Counted from the first letter of the stretch, positions 47,499-58,035 are shown. The stretch is 64,000 nucleotides of DNA from Halobacillus faecis (GCF_007991335.1 NZ_BJYD01000021.1:111947-175946); one strand, 5' to 3'. Notes: generated by a model from the sequence alone, not told the origin. Program-made: numbers and translations.

Positions 47499-49496
47499 TT
47501 ACTTGATTAAAGCATTGCTGTCGAGGATTAAGGCTACTTGACCATCCCCTAGAATTGTCGCACCAGATATAGCGAAAGCACCGGATAAATAATCACCCAG
47601 AGACTTCAAGACGACTTCTTGCTGCCCAATGAATGAATTGACGACCAGAGCGGCCATCTTTTCTCCTTTTCTCACGATAACTACGGAATAGTAATCCTCT
47701 TCTTCTAATTCTTCCGGTACACTCAACACATCTTTTAAGAAGACGAGAGGTACCACTTTCCCGCGGAAGTCGATGACTTTTTTATTATGCGCATGCATGA
47801 TCTCTTCCTTTTTTACAATGGCCGTTTCGATAATCGATGAGAGAGGTACAGCGTATTTTTCTTTTTGGACTTCTACGAGCATAACGGAAATGATCGAAAG
47901 GGTGAGTGGAAGTTGAATGGAGAAGACACTTCCCTCATCAGGTATCGAATCAACAGAAATGTTACCACCAAGTGACTCGATCGTACTTTTTACTACATCA
48001 AGTCCTACCCCTCTGCCTGAAACATCAGAAATGGTATCGGCTGTGGAAAAACCGCTTTCCATGATCAAATCGTACACTTGAGAGTCGGTCATTGACGCTG
48101 CCTGTTCATCTGTGACCACACGATTGTTTACCGCCTTTTGGACGACTTTGTCACGGGCTATACCACCGCCATCATCCGAGATTTCAATAAACACATGATT
48201 TCCACTATGGTATGCTTTCAGCTCCAGCTTACCTGTGGCACGCTTTCCTTTGGCTTCCCTTTCTTCCGGTCCTTCGATGCCGTGATCGATCGCGTTACGA
48301 ATCAGATGAACGAGAGGATCACCGATTTCATCAATAACGGTACGATCCAATTCAGTTTCTGCGCCGACCACACTCAAATCGATTTTCTTATTCAGATCTT
48401 TAGAGAGCTGACGGACCATTCTGGGGAATCGATTGAACACCTGCTCGACCGGGACCATACGCATGTTAAGGATAATGCTTTGCAGATCTCCAGAGATCCT
48501 TGTCATTCTTTCAACCGTTTCCCGCAGTTCGGTGTGCTTCAAATCATCGGAAATTTGCTCGAGGCGTCCCCGGTCAATGACAAGCTCCTCAAACAAGTTC
48601 ATAAGAGCATCGAGTCGATCTATGTTAATTCGAATCGTTTTGTTCCCTACCTGCTTACCATCTTTTTCTTCTTTTTGAAGCGGCTTTTCTTGTGCAGCCA
48701 TTTCTTTCTGTAGAGGGTTTGATTCCTCTTTGCTCTCTTCTGAAACTTGATAGACAGCAACATGCACATGTTCAATTTCGGATACTTTCTTAATTTGCTC
48801 CTCTATGTCCTCTGCTGAATCTTCCGTTACAAAGAGAACATGGAAGGACGTTTCAAATTCTTCATTTTCCAAAGCCTCAACAGATGGGGAAGACTTAATA
48901 ACATCCCCTGCTTGCTCTAGGATTTCAAAAACCATATAGACGCGTGCGGCTTTCAAAAGACAATCTTCTCTTAATCCCACTTCAATCTGGTAATTGTTTT
49001 TTCCTAGTTCACTAGATTGTTCGAGAGCTGCTTTTGTGTATTCATCAACCGAAAGCACGGGTGTGGAGTCAGCCTTACGTGATGCAACTGATTCCAAAAC
49101 GAGGGATGCCTCTCCCCCACCGTTTTCAATGGTGTTCAAAAGTTCGACGACCCTCTCGACGTTCCTTTCTCCAGATCCACCTTCTGAAATATCAATGACC
49201 ATCGCTTCCAAATCATCAACTGAATCAAAAACGACATCCAAAATGCCTTCGTCCACTTTCACCTTTTCATTCCGTACGGCATCAAGGACATTTTCCATTT
49301 TGTGTGTCAGATTAGAAAGATCTTGATACCCCATCGTTGCTGACATGCCTTTTAATGTATGGGCAGACCTGAAGATTTCATTGACAATGGAAAGGTCCTG
49401 AGGGTTTTTCTCCAAATGTAATAGTTGGTCGTTGATCGATTGCAAGTGCTCTTTACTTTCATCAATAAAAACTTCCAAGTACTGATTGGTTTCCAT
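47499..49496 (-). CDS. cheA: Chemotaxis sensor histidine kinase CheA
   Basis: A 665-residue kinase. HPt domain with phosphorylated His46 (SAHTLKGMSA), CheY/B-binding domain (about 150-250), dimerisation helices (near 290-350), ATPase with N box HLIRNAIDHGIE and G boxes DDGGGI and GRGVGLDVVKS, and a C-terminal CheW-like domain. It phosphorylates CheY and CheB. Lies 4 bp after cheB. Confidence 0.97.
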   Translation of the reverse strand: METNQYLEVFIDESKEHLQSINDQLLHLEKNPQDLSIVNEIFRSAHTLKGMSATMGYQDLSNLTHKMENVLDAVRNEKVKVDEGILDVVFDSVDDLEAMVIDISEGGSGERNVERVVELLNTIENGGGEASLVLESVASRKADSTPVLSVDEYTKAALEQSSELGKNNYQIEVGLREDCLLKAARVYMVFEILEQAGDVIKSSPSVEALENEEFETSFHVLFVTEDSAEDIEEQIKKVSEIEHVHVAVYQVSEESKEESNPLQKEMAAQEKPLQKEEKDGKQVGNKTIRINIDRLDALMNLFEELVIDRGRLEQISDDLKHTELRETVERMTRISGDLQSIILNMRMVPVEQVFNRFPRMVRQLSKDLNKKIDLSVVGAETELDRTVIDEIGDPLVHLIRNAIDHGIEGPEEREAKGKRATGKLELKAYHSGNHVFIEISDDGGGIARDKVVQKAVNNRVVTDEQAASMTDSQVYDLIMESGFSTADTISDVSGRGVGLDVVKSTIESLGGNISVDSIPDEGSVFSIQLPLTLSIISVMLVEVQKEKYAVPLSSIIETAIVKKEEIMHAHNKKVIDFRGKVVPLVFLKDVLSVPEELEEEDYYSVVIVRKGEKMAALVVNSFIGQQEVVLKSLGDYLSGAFAISGATILGDGQVALILDSNALIK

Positions 49497-49500
49497 AGGA

Positions 49501-50550
49501 CTACCTCCTTTTATTTTGAAGAGATTCTACTATACTTCGACTGATTTTATTAAGTTTTTGGACTTCATCAGTAAGACCTGACTTCACGATTGCCTTTGGC
49601 ATACCGTACACGATGCACGTACGTTCATCTTCCGCAATCGTGAAGACTTTTCTCCCTTGTTCCTTCATGGCGAGGATTCCTTCTAAACCATCGGATCCCA
49701 TCCCTGTCATGATGACAGAAGTAATGGAGATGTCTGGTAGTTTGGCGATGGAAGAGAACATCACGTTGACGGAAGGTCTATGACCATGGAGAGGCTTCGA
49801 TTCATTTAACTGGATAAAGAGGCGTTGATGATGTTTTACAACTTCCATGTGATACCCACCTGGAGCGATATAGGCAACACCATTATGTACTTCCTCCATG
49901 TGTTCAGCTTCCTTCACTGAAATTTCAGACAGGCGATCGAGACGAGAAGCTAAAGATTTCGTAAACCCCCTCGGCATGTGTTGAACAACTAAGACAGGGG
50001 CAGGAAGGCTTCCAGGAAGAGACCCCAAAACTTCCTGTAAAGCTCTAGGTCCACCGGTGGAAGTACCGATGGCAATCAAGTTGTCTTCCTCTTTCATATC
50101 TTCAGGAACTCGGACTCTTTCACTGGAGCTTTCGGACGGCGGCTTTACCTTGGCTTCCCCTGCAATAAGAACCTTGCGGACGATATCTTTGTCTACCTTT
50201 TCCATGTCAAGAGAAATGGAACCGGATGGCTTTTGAATAAAGTCGACTGCACCGAGGCTCATGGCTTTTATCGTGCTTTCTGCACCCTCCTGTGTCAGAC
50301 TGGACACCATCACCACAGGGAGCGGAGAGTTTTCCATGATCGCTTCTAATGCCTCTAAACCGTCCATCACTGGCATTTCTATATCCATCGTTACAACATC
50401 AGGACGTAAATCAGCTAACTTATCCAAGCAGTCTTTTCCGTTTCTCGCAGTCCCGACTACATGAATCCGATAGTCTTTTTCTAAAATGTCCGTCAATACT
50501 CGCCTCATAAAGGCGGAATCATCGACAATTAATACCCTCATCTGTTTCAT
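49501..50550 (-). CDS. cheB: Chemotaxis methylesterase CheB
   Basis: A 349-residue response-regulator methylesterase. Receiver domain with phospho-acceptor Asp56 (TMDIEMPVMDG); esterase triad in GTSTGGPRAL (Ser), VVQHMPRGF (His) and TGMGSDGL (Asp). It demethylates receptors for adaptation. The ATG at 50550 follows AGAGGT; the longer frame from 50571 overlaps flhG and is less likely. Confidence 0.96.
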   Translation of the reverse strand: MKQMRVLIVDDSAFMRRVLTDILEKDYRIHVVGTARNGKDCLDKLADLRPDVVTMDIEMPVMDGLEALEAIMENSPLPVVMVSSLTQEGAESTIKAMSLGAVDFIQKPSGSISLDMEKVDKDIVRKVLIAGEAKVKPPSESSSERVRVPEDMKEEDNLIAIGTSTGGPRALQEVLGSLPGSLPAPVLVVQHMPRGFTKSLASRLDRLSEISVKEAEHMEEVHNGVAYIAPGGYHMEVVKHHQRLFIQLNESKPLHGHRPSVNVMFSSIAKLPDISITSVIMTGMGSDGLEGILAMKEQGRKVFTIAEDERTCIVYGMPKAIVKSGLTDEVQKLNKISRSIVESLQNKRR

Positions 50551-50554
50551 CTCT

Positions 50555-51412
50555 CTACCTCTCAAAAACAAATCTTTTTAATTTATCTACAAATGATCGT
50601 GGAGACGATTGAAGGTGGCCTTCGTTCAAATAACTATGCACCAATTTCCCAATGGCACGGCTCACACTACTATTAGGTCTGTCAATCACAAATGGTCGTT
50701 GTTTGTTAACCGCTTCTAGTACAGACCTGTCATCAGGTAAAACACCTAATAGAGTTACTTCTGAATCTAAGAATCTCTTGACTACGAGCGATAGACGATC
50801 GAAAGTAGCCCTCCCATTTTTTTCGCTAAGTGAACGGTTTACCAGGATTTTAAGCGGCAGATTTTTGTCTTTATGTACCAGGTGCTTGATCATCGCGTAA
50901 CCGTCCGTAATTGAAGTTGGTTCTGGTGTAGTCACAACAATCGCCTCATGGGCCGAGCTAATAAAATTCAGGCTGTCCTGAGTTGCTCCCGCGCCCATGT
51001 CAAAGAGGATGTAATCAAAAGATTTGGAAAGCTTTTCGTATTCGTCTTGAAAATAGGTGAACTTCACTTGGTCAAGTTCAAAAATGTGGGAGAGTCCCGA
51101 ACCGCCAGCGATGTAAGGTAAGGATTCTGGTCCTAGTTCAATAATATCATGAATCGACATCTCTTCCCGAAACAAGTCGACAAATGTTCGTGTGGGTGAC
51201 TTCCCCATTAAAATATCGATGTTTCCCATTCCGATATCTAAATCAAAAATCAATACCTTCTTCCCATTTTTCATGAGCTGCAACGCAAAGTTGATAGAAA
51301 AATTCGATTTCCCCACTCCACCTTTTCCACTTGCAATAGCTATGGTTTTAGCTTGTGGTTTCCCATCCAATTCCTGCATTCGCCTGCGAAGGATTTCAGC
51401 TTGATCTTTCAT
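50555..51412 (-). CDS. flhG: Flagellar number regulator FlhG (MinD-like ATPase)
   Basis: A 285-residue MinD/ParA-type ATPase (YlxH) that controls flagellar number and pattern with FlhF and delivers FliM/FliY to the C-ring. Deviant Walker A SGKGGVGKSN near 33; an N-terminal segment with QAEILRRRMQEL resembles the FlhF-activating helix. The ATG at 51412 lies 7 bases after GGAGGGG, inside the end of flhF. Confidence 0.94.
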   Translation of the reverse strand: MKDQAEILRRRMQELDGKPQAKTIAIASGKGGVGKSNFSINFALQLMKNGKKVLIFDLDIGMGNIDILMGKSPTRTFVDLFREEMSIHDIIELGPESLPYIAGGSGLSHIFELDQVKFTYFQDEYEKLSKSFDYILFDMGAGATQDSLNFISSAHEAIVVTTPEPTSITDGYAMIKHLVHKDKNLPLKILVNRSLSEKNGRATFDRLSLVVKRFLDSEVTLLGVLPDDRSVLEAVNKQRPFVIDRPNSSVSRAIGKLVHSYLNEGHLQSSPRSFVDKLKRFVFER

Positions 51413-52505
51413 CAGCAAACCCCTCCATCACTTCTCTTGCAAGACCCATAGCGGAGGCTGTTTTAATATCGTCTGGTACATTTTGACCATCTGTTAAATA
51501 AGCGACTCCTACATGATGAGTCAAGACCATATTCACGGCATTTCCCTTTCTTGCGGTTTCATCTACTTTCGTGAAAATCAACTGATGGATCGGAATATCC
51601 TTAAATTGTGCGAAGATCTCGCTCATGTCGGTGAATTTACTCGTCAATCCTAAGACAAGAAAATTATCCGATTCCTCTTCAAAATCGATCATCTTTTGAA
51701 GTTCTTGGATGTAAGCTGGATCTCTGAAATTCCTTCCTGCGGTATCCACAAGTACAAGGTCGAAATCTTGAAAGCGTTTCTTGGCTTTCTTGTAGTCTTC
51801 CATGGTATAGGCAACTTCGAGAGGTATATCAAGGATCTTTGCATACGTCTTCAATTGATCGATAGCAGCAATCCTGTAAGTATCTGTTGTGATAAACCCT
51901 ACTTTAAGTTGATGATTTAAAGCAGCATCCGCCGCGAGTTTCGCGAGCGTTGTCGTCTTCCCAACACCCGTTGGCCCTACTAAATGGATGAATTTCTTAT
52001 CAAAAGCAGGCTTGCCAAATCCCTTTTGTTTCATAGACTCATACAATTCCATTCTCAGGAGGTTTTCAATCTCGGCTAAATCGTCAAAACTGCCTCCCTT
52101 TTCTAACAGACGTTCCATCACATTTCCGGCCACACCTTCAGAGATTTCCTGACCCAATAGGAACTGATAGGCCATTTCAAGCTTCTCAGGATAGGCCTCC
52201 TTAGGGTTTTGGATAAGGGACCTTAGATTTTTCAACTCTTCCATGATCTCACGATTGGGATTGACTGGCGTTACAGGTTTTTCATGTCTCTCTTCCGGTT
52301 TTGCAGCCACAGCAGTCATTTGTTGATGTTCCTCCGAAGGGTCAATGGCAGCAATAACTTCTGTGAACTCTTTTTTAAAAAGTCCTAGAAATCCACCCGA
52401 TTTCTTCACTTTGGAATTGAGGATCACTGCATCGGTTCCTAATTCGGCTCTTACTTTTTTCATGGCTTCCGGCATAGTTGCAGCTTGGAATTTTTTCACT
52501 CTCAC
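51396..52505 (-). CDS. flhF: Flagellar SRP-like GTPase FlhF
   Basis: A 369-residue SRP-family GTPase that marks flagellar sites. Basic B domain (1-115), then NG domain with GPTGVGKTTTLAKLA, DTAGRNFRD and TKVDETARKG. The start is GTG at 52505, which overlaps the flhA stop by 4 bp (GTGA), so it is translationally coupled to the export gate gene. Confidence 0.95.
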   Translation of the reverse strand: MRVKKFQAATMPEAMKKVRAELGTDAVILNSKVKKSGGFLGLFKKEFTEVIAAIDPSEEHQQMTAVAAKPEERHEKPVTPVNPNREIMEELKNLRSLIQNPKEAYPEKLEMAYQFLLGQEISEGVAGNVMERLLEKGGSFDDLAEIENLLRMELYESMKQKGFGKPAFDKKFIHLVGPTGVGKTTTLAKLAADAALNHQLKVGFITTDTYRIAAIDQLKTYAKILDIPLEVAYTMEDYKKAKKRFQDFDLVLVDTAGRNFRDPAYIQELQKMIDFEEESDNFLVLGLTSKFTDMSEIFAQFKDIPIHQLIFTKVDETARKGNAVNMVLTHHVGVAYLTDGQNVPDDIKTASAMGLAREVMEGFADERSS

Positions 52506-54532
52506 GCTACATTCACCACCCCTACACTCTGGACTTCGACCGTTGGATCTAATTCGTTATAAGATAATACAACGACTTGTGGCAAGAAACGATCGAGAAG
52601 TTGCTTTACATACATCCGTACCGCTGGTGAGCATAGAAGAATGGCTGTCTCTTCCTGTAAGGACATTTGTTCGACTTGTTCTGCAATGGCTGAAATAATG
52701 GTTTGCTGACTTTCAGGATCGAGGGCTAAATAACTTCCATGCTCCGTCTGTTGAATATGATCAGCTATGATCTTTTCTACTTTTCCGGAAACGGTAATGA
52801 CTTTTACTAATTGATTGTCTTTTTTATACTGGTTCGTAATCTGCGCGGACAATGATTGCCTCGCATATTCAGCTAACAGCTCTGTATCATTGGTCATTTT
52901 GGCAAAATCAGCGAGCGTTTCAAATATGACAGGAAGATTTTTCACTGAAACATTTTCCCGCAGTAATTTCGCAAGTACTTTTTGTACGTCTCCGACACGA
53001 AGCGGATCTGGTGTCACTTCTTCTACTAAAATCGGGTAAGATTCTTTCAAATGGTCGATGAGCTGTTGTGTTTCCTGTCTTCCGAGCAACGCATGCGCCT
53101 GCTGTTTAATCACTTCTGTAATATGTGTCGAAACGACAGATGGAGGATCCACAACCGTATAACCCGATAATTCTGCTTCATCTTTTTGGTCGTCTGTAAT
53201 CCATTTAGCTGGAAGTCCAAACGCAGGTTCCTGGGTTTCTATGCCGTCCATTCCATCATCATCTCCTGGACTCATCGCTAAGTAATGGTCCAATAACAGT
53301 TCTCCTTGAGCTACTACGTTGCCTTTCACTTTCAGACGGTATTCATTCGGATTCAGTTGGATGTTGTCTCTTATCCTCACTACAGGGATGACAATTCCTA
53401 GTTCAATCGCCAGTTGCCTCCGGATCATGACAATCCGGTCCAGAAGGTCCCCTCCCTGGTTTGTATCCGCAATCGGGATCAAGGCATAACCAAATTCAAA
53501 CTCAATCGGATCCATGCTAATCAAATTCACTACGCTTTCTGGTGATTTCATCTGGTCGCTCTCCGCTTCATCCATCTCTTCCGGCTCTTCGAATTCCGGC
53601 TCATGATCTTGTCGAGATAACCAATATCCCCCAAAAGCAAGAACAGCTGCAATAAGAGAGGTCAGGAAGATTGGAATCGGAGTCAAACCGAGGAGGAAGA
53701 TGGTTGCTGCAGCAATGTAAAGCAACTTCGGATACCGCAGCAGCTGACTTGTGACATCTGAACTCAAATTTCCTTCAGAAGCCACTCTCGTTACGACAAT
53801 CCCTGTCGCCGTCGAAATGAGTAGGGCAGGAATTTGACTGACAAGCCCGTCCCCTACCGTCAGACGCATGTATGTATCGATCGCCTCGCTGAAGGACATC
53901 CCCATCTGAACCATACCGATAATCAAACCAAAGATAATGTTGATCAAAACGATGATGATTCCAGCAATGGCATCTCCTTTAACGAACTTACTCGCCCCGT
54001 CCATCGCTCCATAGAAATCGGCTTCATTTTCAATTTTCGCCCTGCGTTCTTTTGCCTGGTGTTCATTAATCATTCCTGCATTAAGGTCTGCATCTATGCT
54101 CATCTGTTTTCCAGGCATCGCGTCCAATGTAAAACGGGCGGCCACTTCAGATACCCTTTCGGCCCCTTTCGTGATGACGAGAAATTGAATGATGACCAAT
54201 ATGACAAAGACAACAAACCCGACAAGTGGGTTGCCTCCAATGACGAACGTTCCAAATGTCGCAATGACTCCCCCGGCTTCTGCCTCTGATAGAATGGAAC
54301 GAGTGGTTGAAACATTCAACCCTAAACGAAATAAAGTAAGTAATAATAACAAAGTCGGGAAGACGGCGAACTGCAAGGCCTCATCCATGTTCATAGACAC
54401 AAGGATGACGATCAGTGCAAGGGTAATATTGATTAGTATAAAAAAGCTAAGGAGCCACCCCGGCAAAGGTATGACAAGCATGACGATAATTAAAATCACG
54501 CCGATAAGAACAGATAAATCTCTTGCTGACAT
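52502..54532 (-). CDS. flhA: Flagellar export gate protein FlhA
   Basis: A 676-residue component of the flagellar type III export gate. Eight membrane segments in the first 320 residues with the conserved FHIPEP-region phrase (RFTLDAMPGKQMSIDADLNAG), then the cytoplasmic domain (about 350-676) that docks export chaperones. Follows flhB by 16 bp. Confidence 0.97.
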   Translation of the reverse strand: MSARDLSVLIGVILIIVMLVIPLPGWLLSFFILINITLALIVILVSMNMDEALQFAVFPTLLLLLTLFRLGLNVSTTRSILSEAEAGGVIATFGTFVIGGNPLVGFVVFVILVIIQFLVITKGAERVSEVAARFTLDAMPGKQMSIDADLNAGMINEHQAKERRAKIENEADFYGAMDGASKFVKGDAIAGIIIVLINIIFGLIIGMVQMGMSFSEAIDTYMRLTVGDGLVSQIPALLISTATGIVVTRVASEGNLSSDVTSQLLRYPKLLYIAAATIFLLGLTPIPIFLTSLIAAVLAFGGYWLSRQDHEPEFEEPEEMDEAESDQMKSPESVVNLISMDPIEFEFGYALIPIADTNQGGDLLDRIVMIRRQLAIELGIVIPVVRIRDNIQLNPNEYRLKVKGNVVAQGELLLDHYLAMSPGDDDGMDGIETQEPAFGLPAKWITDDQKDEAELSGYTVVDPPSVVSTHITEVIKQQAHALLGRQETQQLIDHLKESYPILVEEVTPDPLRVGDVQKVLAKLLRENVSVKNLPVIFETLADFAKMTNDTELLAEYARQSLSAQITNQYKKDNQLVKVITVSGKVEKIIADHIQQTEHGSYLALDPESQQTIISAIAEQVEQMSLQEETAILLCSPAVRMYVKQLLDRFLPQVVVLSYNELDPTVEVQSVGVVNVA

Positions 54533-54548
54533 AGGGTCTACTCCTTTC

Positions 54549-55637
54549 TTACATTTTTCTTTCTAGTTGATAGACGTAGGCCAGTACTTCCGCAACAGCT
54601 TTGTAAAACTGTTCGTCAATTGGCTGGTCGATTTCTGAATGCTGGTACAAAGCTCGTGCCAGCGGCCTGTTTTCCACGGTCACTACGTTATTCGATTTCG
54701 CCACTTCCTTGATTTTCAAAGCGATAAAGTCCACGCCCATCGCCACCACATAAGGAGCATCTGATTTCGCTTCATCATATTTGATGGCAATGGCATAGTG
54801 AGTAGGGTTGGTAATGACAACATCGGCATCTGGTACCTCACTCATCATTCTCGCTGCAGACATCTGTCTCTGCTTTTCCTTGATTTTAGCTTTGATTTGA
54901 GGATCACCTTCCATGTTTTTATGCTCATCTTTGATGTCTTTTTTGGACATGCGGATATTTTTTTCATGGTCGTATTTTTGATAGGTATAATCAAGGACAG
55001 ATAAGATTAACAACGCTAAGGCAGAAGCCAGCCCCATGATAGTGGTAATCGTGCCGAAAAAAGCCAGCGCATCTCCCACCGATTTTTGCGACATCATCAT
55101 CATTTGGTCTTTATTAACCCAAATGATAGCGAAGGTGATGACCCCGACCATACTGATTTTTAAGAGCGATTTCAGGAGCTCGACCAATGCCCTTGCTGAG
55201 AAAATCCTTTTTGCCCCTTTGATGGGATCCAATTTTTTCAAATCCATTTTCAGGGGTTCTCCTGTAAACATAATTCCCACCTGAAGGAGATTGGAAGCAA
55301 TCCCAGCAACAATCGCCACCCCCATAATCGGTGCGATGATTTTCGAAATTTCCATTGTCATCTCAACAAACATGGCATGGGTCTGTTCTTGAGAAAGATC
55401 TTTATGTATGTACTCATTAAAGGCCATTTTGTACATGCCTTTGAGTGTTCCTTCCATATAGCCACCGAGAAGGAAAAGTGTTCCGAATATAAGGAGAAGC
55501 AAAAAGCCCGTATTCACGTCCTGACTCTTCGGAACTTGTCCTTTTTTTCTCGTATCTTCACGTTTCTTTGGTGTTGCTTTTTCAGTCTTCTCATCCGCAG
55601 CAAAATACTGGAGATCCACCTTTAACCAAACCATCAT
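54549..55637 (-). CDS. flhB: Flagellar export switch protein FlhB
   Basis: A 362-residue export protein with four membrane segments and a C-terminal autocleaved domain; the cleavage motif NPTH is at 277-280. Controls the change from rod/hook to filament export. Begins LQYFAADEKTEKATPKKREDTRKKG after a short lead. The ATG at 55637 follows GGGAGG, which overlaps the fliR stop. Confidence 0.96.
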   Translation of the reverse strand: MMVWLKVDLQYFAADEKTEKATPKKREDTRKKGQVPKSQDVNTGFLLLLIFGTLFLLGGYMEGTLKGMYKMAFNEYIHKDLSQEQTHAMFVEMTMEISKIIAPIMGVAIVAGIASNLLQVGIMFTGEPLKMDLKKLDPIKGAKRIFSARALVELLKSLLKISMVGVITFAIIWVNKDQMMMMSQKSVGDALAFFGTITTIMGLASALALLILSVLDYTYQKYDHEKNIRMSKKDIKDEHKNMEGDPQIKAKIKEKQRQMSAARMMSEVPDADVVITNPTHYAIAIKYDEAKSDAPYVVAMGVDFIALKIKEVAKSNNVVTVENRPLARALYQHSEIDQPIDEQFYKAVAEVLAYVYQLERKM

Positions 55638-55639
55638 TC

Positions 55640-56416
55640 TCAACCTCCCAATACTTGCATAAGGTCTCGCATTGTCGTCAGCATCGTTTCAAATAAATTC
55701 CTTATGAGCATTACATAAAAAGTCATCGCAATGACAAGCACAGAGAGGGCAACAAAGATTTTCAAAGGTAAACCAACGACAAAGACATTCAATTGAGGAA
55801 CAGTTCTCGCTATAATGCCGAGAGCGATATCCACTAAAAACAGACACCCAACGATTGGAATGGCCATGAGAAAGGCGATGACGAACATTTGGTTGAAAGA
55901 TTGGATGACAAACATAATCCAATCACCTTCTTTTAATGGTAAAAATTGGTCCACCGCAATCAGTTCATAGCTGTAAAACACGCCGTCAATCATCAAATGG
56001 TGACCATCGACAGCTAATATAAATAAAAGCGTGATGATATATAAATACTGCCCGATCAATGGACTTTGAGCACCGGTCTGCGGATCAATGACATTAGCAA
56101 TGGCAAAACCCATCTGAAAATCTATGAAACCGCCAGCAATTTGTATGGCGGAAAGAATGATGTAAGCCAAAAGACCAACCCCGATTCCCACGGCCATTTC
56201 TTTGAACAGCAAAAGAAAATACTCTCCGTCTATGATGAGTTCAGGGGCAGGAACCGTGAAATACATAATCGCAGCTAAGAAAAAGCTGAATGCCACTTTA
56301 TGTCTCGTCGGAACTGTCCGATATGAAAAAAGAGGCAGCGTTACGAAGAAAGAAGTCACCCTGACTAATATAAGCAAAAACGCTGGCACGTTGGCCCCAT
56401 TTATTGTATCCAGCAT
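55640..56416 (-). CDS. fliR: Flagellar export protein FliR
   Basis: A 258-residue membrane protein of the export gate (FliPQR), with about six hydrophobic segments. Conserved RVTSFFVTLPLFS and QMGFAIANVIDPQTGAQSP phrases. It directly follows fliQ (1 bp gap) and overlaps the flhB ribosome site. Confidence 0.96.
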   Translation of the reverse strand: MLDTINGANVPAFLLILVRVTSFFVTLPLFSYRTVPTRHKVAFSFFLAAIMYFTVPAPELIIDGEYFLLLFKEMAVGIGVGLLAYIILSAIQIAGGFIDFQMGFAIANVIDPQTGAQSPLIGQYLYIITLLFILAVDGHHLMIDGVFYSYELIAVDQFLPLKEGDWIMFVIQSFNQMFVIAFLMAIPIVGCLFLVDIALGIIARTVPQLNVFVVGLPLKIFVALSVLVIAMTFYVMLIRNLFETMLTTMRDLMQVLGG

Positions 56417-56417
56417 G

Positions 56418-56687
56418 TTATCCCACCAGGATGTTCAAGTTGTTAAAAATATTGGCTGTGAATTCAACCATATTGGTAAGCATCCACGGTCCAAAGACTA
56501 TGAGACCGATCATAACCGCTACGATTTTTGGTATAAATGCAAGCGTCTGTTCCTGAATCTGCGTGGTTGCCTGAAAAATACTAACGAGCAATCCGATCGC
56601 AAGCGCCAAAATCAGTAAGGGGCCAGAGATGAGGAGGACGGTATATATGCCTTCTTTTGCAAATGAGATCACCATGTTACTGTTCAT
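56418..56687 (-). CDS. fliQ: Flagellar export protein FliQ
   Basis: An 89-residue protein with two membrane helices, part of the FliPQR gate. Conserved SIFQATTQIQEQTLAFIPKI. GGAGGTTTATAA precedes the ATG. Between fliP and fliR. Confidence 0.96.
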   Translation of the reverse strand: MNSNMVISFAKEGIYTVLLISGPLLILALAIGLLVSIFQATTQIQEQTLAFIPKIVAVMIGLIVFGPWMLTNMVEFTANIFNNLNILVG

Positions 56688-56705
56688 TTTATAAACCTCC
56701 GATCA

Positions 56706-57371
56706 TTAAAAGCCTTCCAATAATGATTTTGATATTAAGTACCAACCATCCACCAAAACAAAGAGTAGAATCTTAAATGGCAAGGAAATCATGACTGGTG
56801 GAAGCATCATCATTCCCATAGACATAAGTACACTCGCAACAGCCATGTCGATGACGAGAAACGGAACGAAGATCATGAATCCCATTTGAAATGCCGTTTT
56901 CAATTCACTGATGGCAAAGGCGGGGACCAGAGTCGTCAGCGGTACATCTTGAATGCTTTCCGGTGCTTCCAAACCTGAATAGTTCATAAATAAAGCCAGA
57001 TCCTTTTGTCTCGTATGTTTTCCCATGAATTCTTTCATAGGTTCACTCGCTTCCTCATAGGCTTCATCCAACGTGATCTCTTCATTAAAGAGCGGTGTCA
57101 GGGCTTGTTCATTCACTTCCTGAAAAGTAGGAGCCATGATAAAGAATGTGAGGAATAAGGCGATACCAATGAGGACTTGATTGGGGGGCATGGATTGGGT
57201 AGCCAAAGAAGTCCTGACAAAAGACAAAACGATCAAAATTCTCGTAAAGCTTGTCATTAATATTAAAATTCCCGGGGCCAAGGATAACACCGTGAGTAAT
57301 AAAAGCAGCTTGACCGATGTAGCCACGCTTTCCGGGTCGGAACTTGAGAAGATATCAATGAATTCATTCAT
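56706..57371 (-). CDS. fliP: Flagellar export protein FliP
   Basis: A 221-residue export-gate membrane protein with the FliP signature SFTRILIVLSFVRTSLATQSMPPNQ and C-terminal DMAVASVLMSMGMMMLPP. Begins with a short cytoplasmic or signal-like segment then a hydrophobic run. The ATG at 57371 follows AGAGGAGGG; the ATG-less extension to 57395 lies in fliO and is not used. Confidence 0.96.
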   Translation of the reverse strand: MNEFIDIFSSSDPESVATSVKLLLLLTVLSLAPGILILMTSFTRILIVLSFVRTSLATQSMPPNQVLIGIALFLTFFIMAPTFQEVNEQALTPLFNEEITLDEAYEEASEPMKEFMGKHTRQKDLALFMNYSGLEAPESIQDVPLTTLVPAFAISELKTAFQMGFMIFVPFLVIDMAVASVLMSMGMMMLPPVMISLPFKILLFVLVDGWYLISKSLLEGF

Positions 57372-58023
57372 GCTCAGAATCCCTCCTCTTCTCATTCATT
57401 ACTTTCTTCCTTTTATCTTTCATATCACTCAATTGATTCTCAAACAGCTGTTGAAACTGTATGGAAGAGGAGCTTCCCACTTCCTGCCGTTCTTTCCATT
57501 TGTCTGTCCATTTTTTTATATTCCATTGAGAGGATGGACCTCCGTTCAATTCTGGATTCATCAACGTCTGCTTCGTCTCTTCTTCAGTGATTTCTGTAAT
57601 GATCTGTACCGTTTCCCCAACTCCTAGAATAAAGACCTGTCCTCCAATACGGACGGCCTGGATGGAGCGGTTTGGGCCCAGGTTCATTCCTCCGAGATTC
57701 TCCATGGTTCGGTTTTGGTTAAACATCTTGTTTTTCTGATTAAAGAACTTAAGCAACCCATATAGAAGAGCCACCACAAAAATCAACGCGAAAATGAGTT
57801 TGATCACATTCCAGACAAGGCCACCCCCGTCATTCATTTCTACAGTGGAATCTGATGGTTGCTGATTTTCTTTCTGCTCACCTTGAGATGAAGGACAACC
57901 CTCGAGTTGAGGGTTCTCCAAGCATTCAAAGGCTGTGGGCTGCGCAAGACCTTGGGAAGGGAACACACCCATCATGATGATGAATAGAATAACTGCAACT
58001 GTCACTCTTGTTGTAAAAACCAT
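57364..58023 (-). CDS. fliO: Flagellar biosynthesis protein FliO (FliZ in B. subtilis)
   Basis: A 219-residue protein with an N-terminal signal segment (about 5-27), an extracytoplasmic part with two cysteines (FECLENPQLEGCPS), one membrane helix (about 72-92) and a cytoplasmic FliO domain (ENLGGMNLGPNRSIQAVRIGG). Assists FliP assembly. The ATG at 58023 follows AGTAGGA; a start at 58029 is also possible. Overlaps fliP by 8 bp. Confidence 0.92.
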   Translation of the reverse strand: MVFTTRVTVAVILFIIMMGVFPSQGLAQPTAFECLENPQLEGCPSSQGEQKENQQPSDSTVEMNDGGGLVWNVIKLIFALIFVVALLYGLLKFFNQKNKMFNQNRTMENLGGMNLGPNRSIQAVRIGGQVFILGVGETVQIITEITEEETKQTLMNPELNGGPSSQWNIKKWTDKWKERQEVGSSSSIQFQQLFENQLSDMKDKRKKVMNEKRRDSEHE

Positions 58024-58035
58024 GTGCATTCCTAC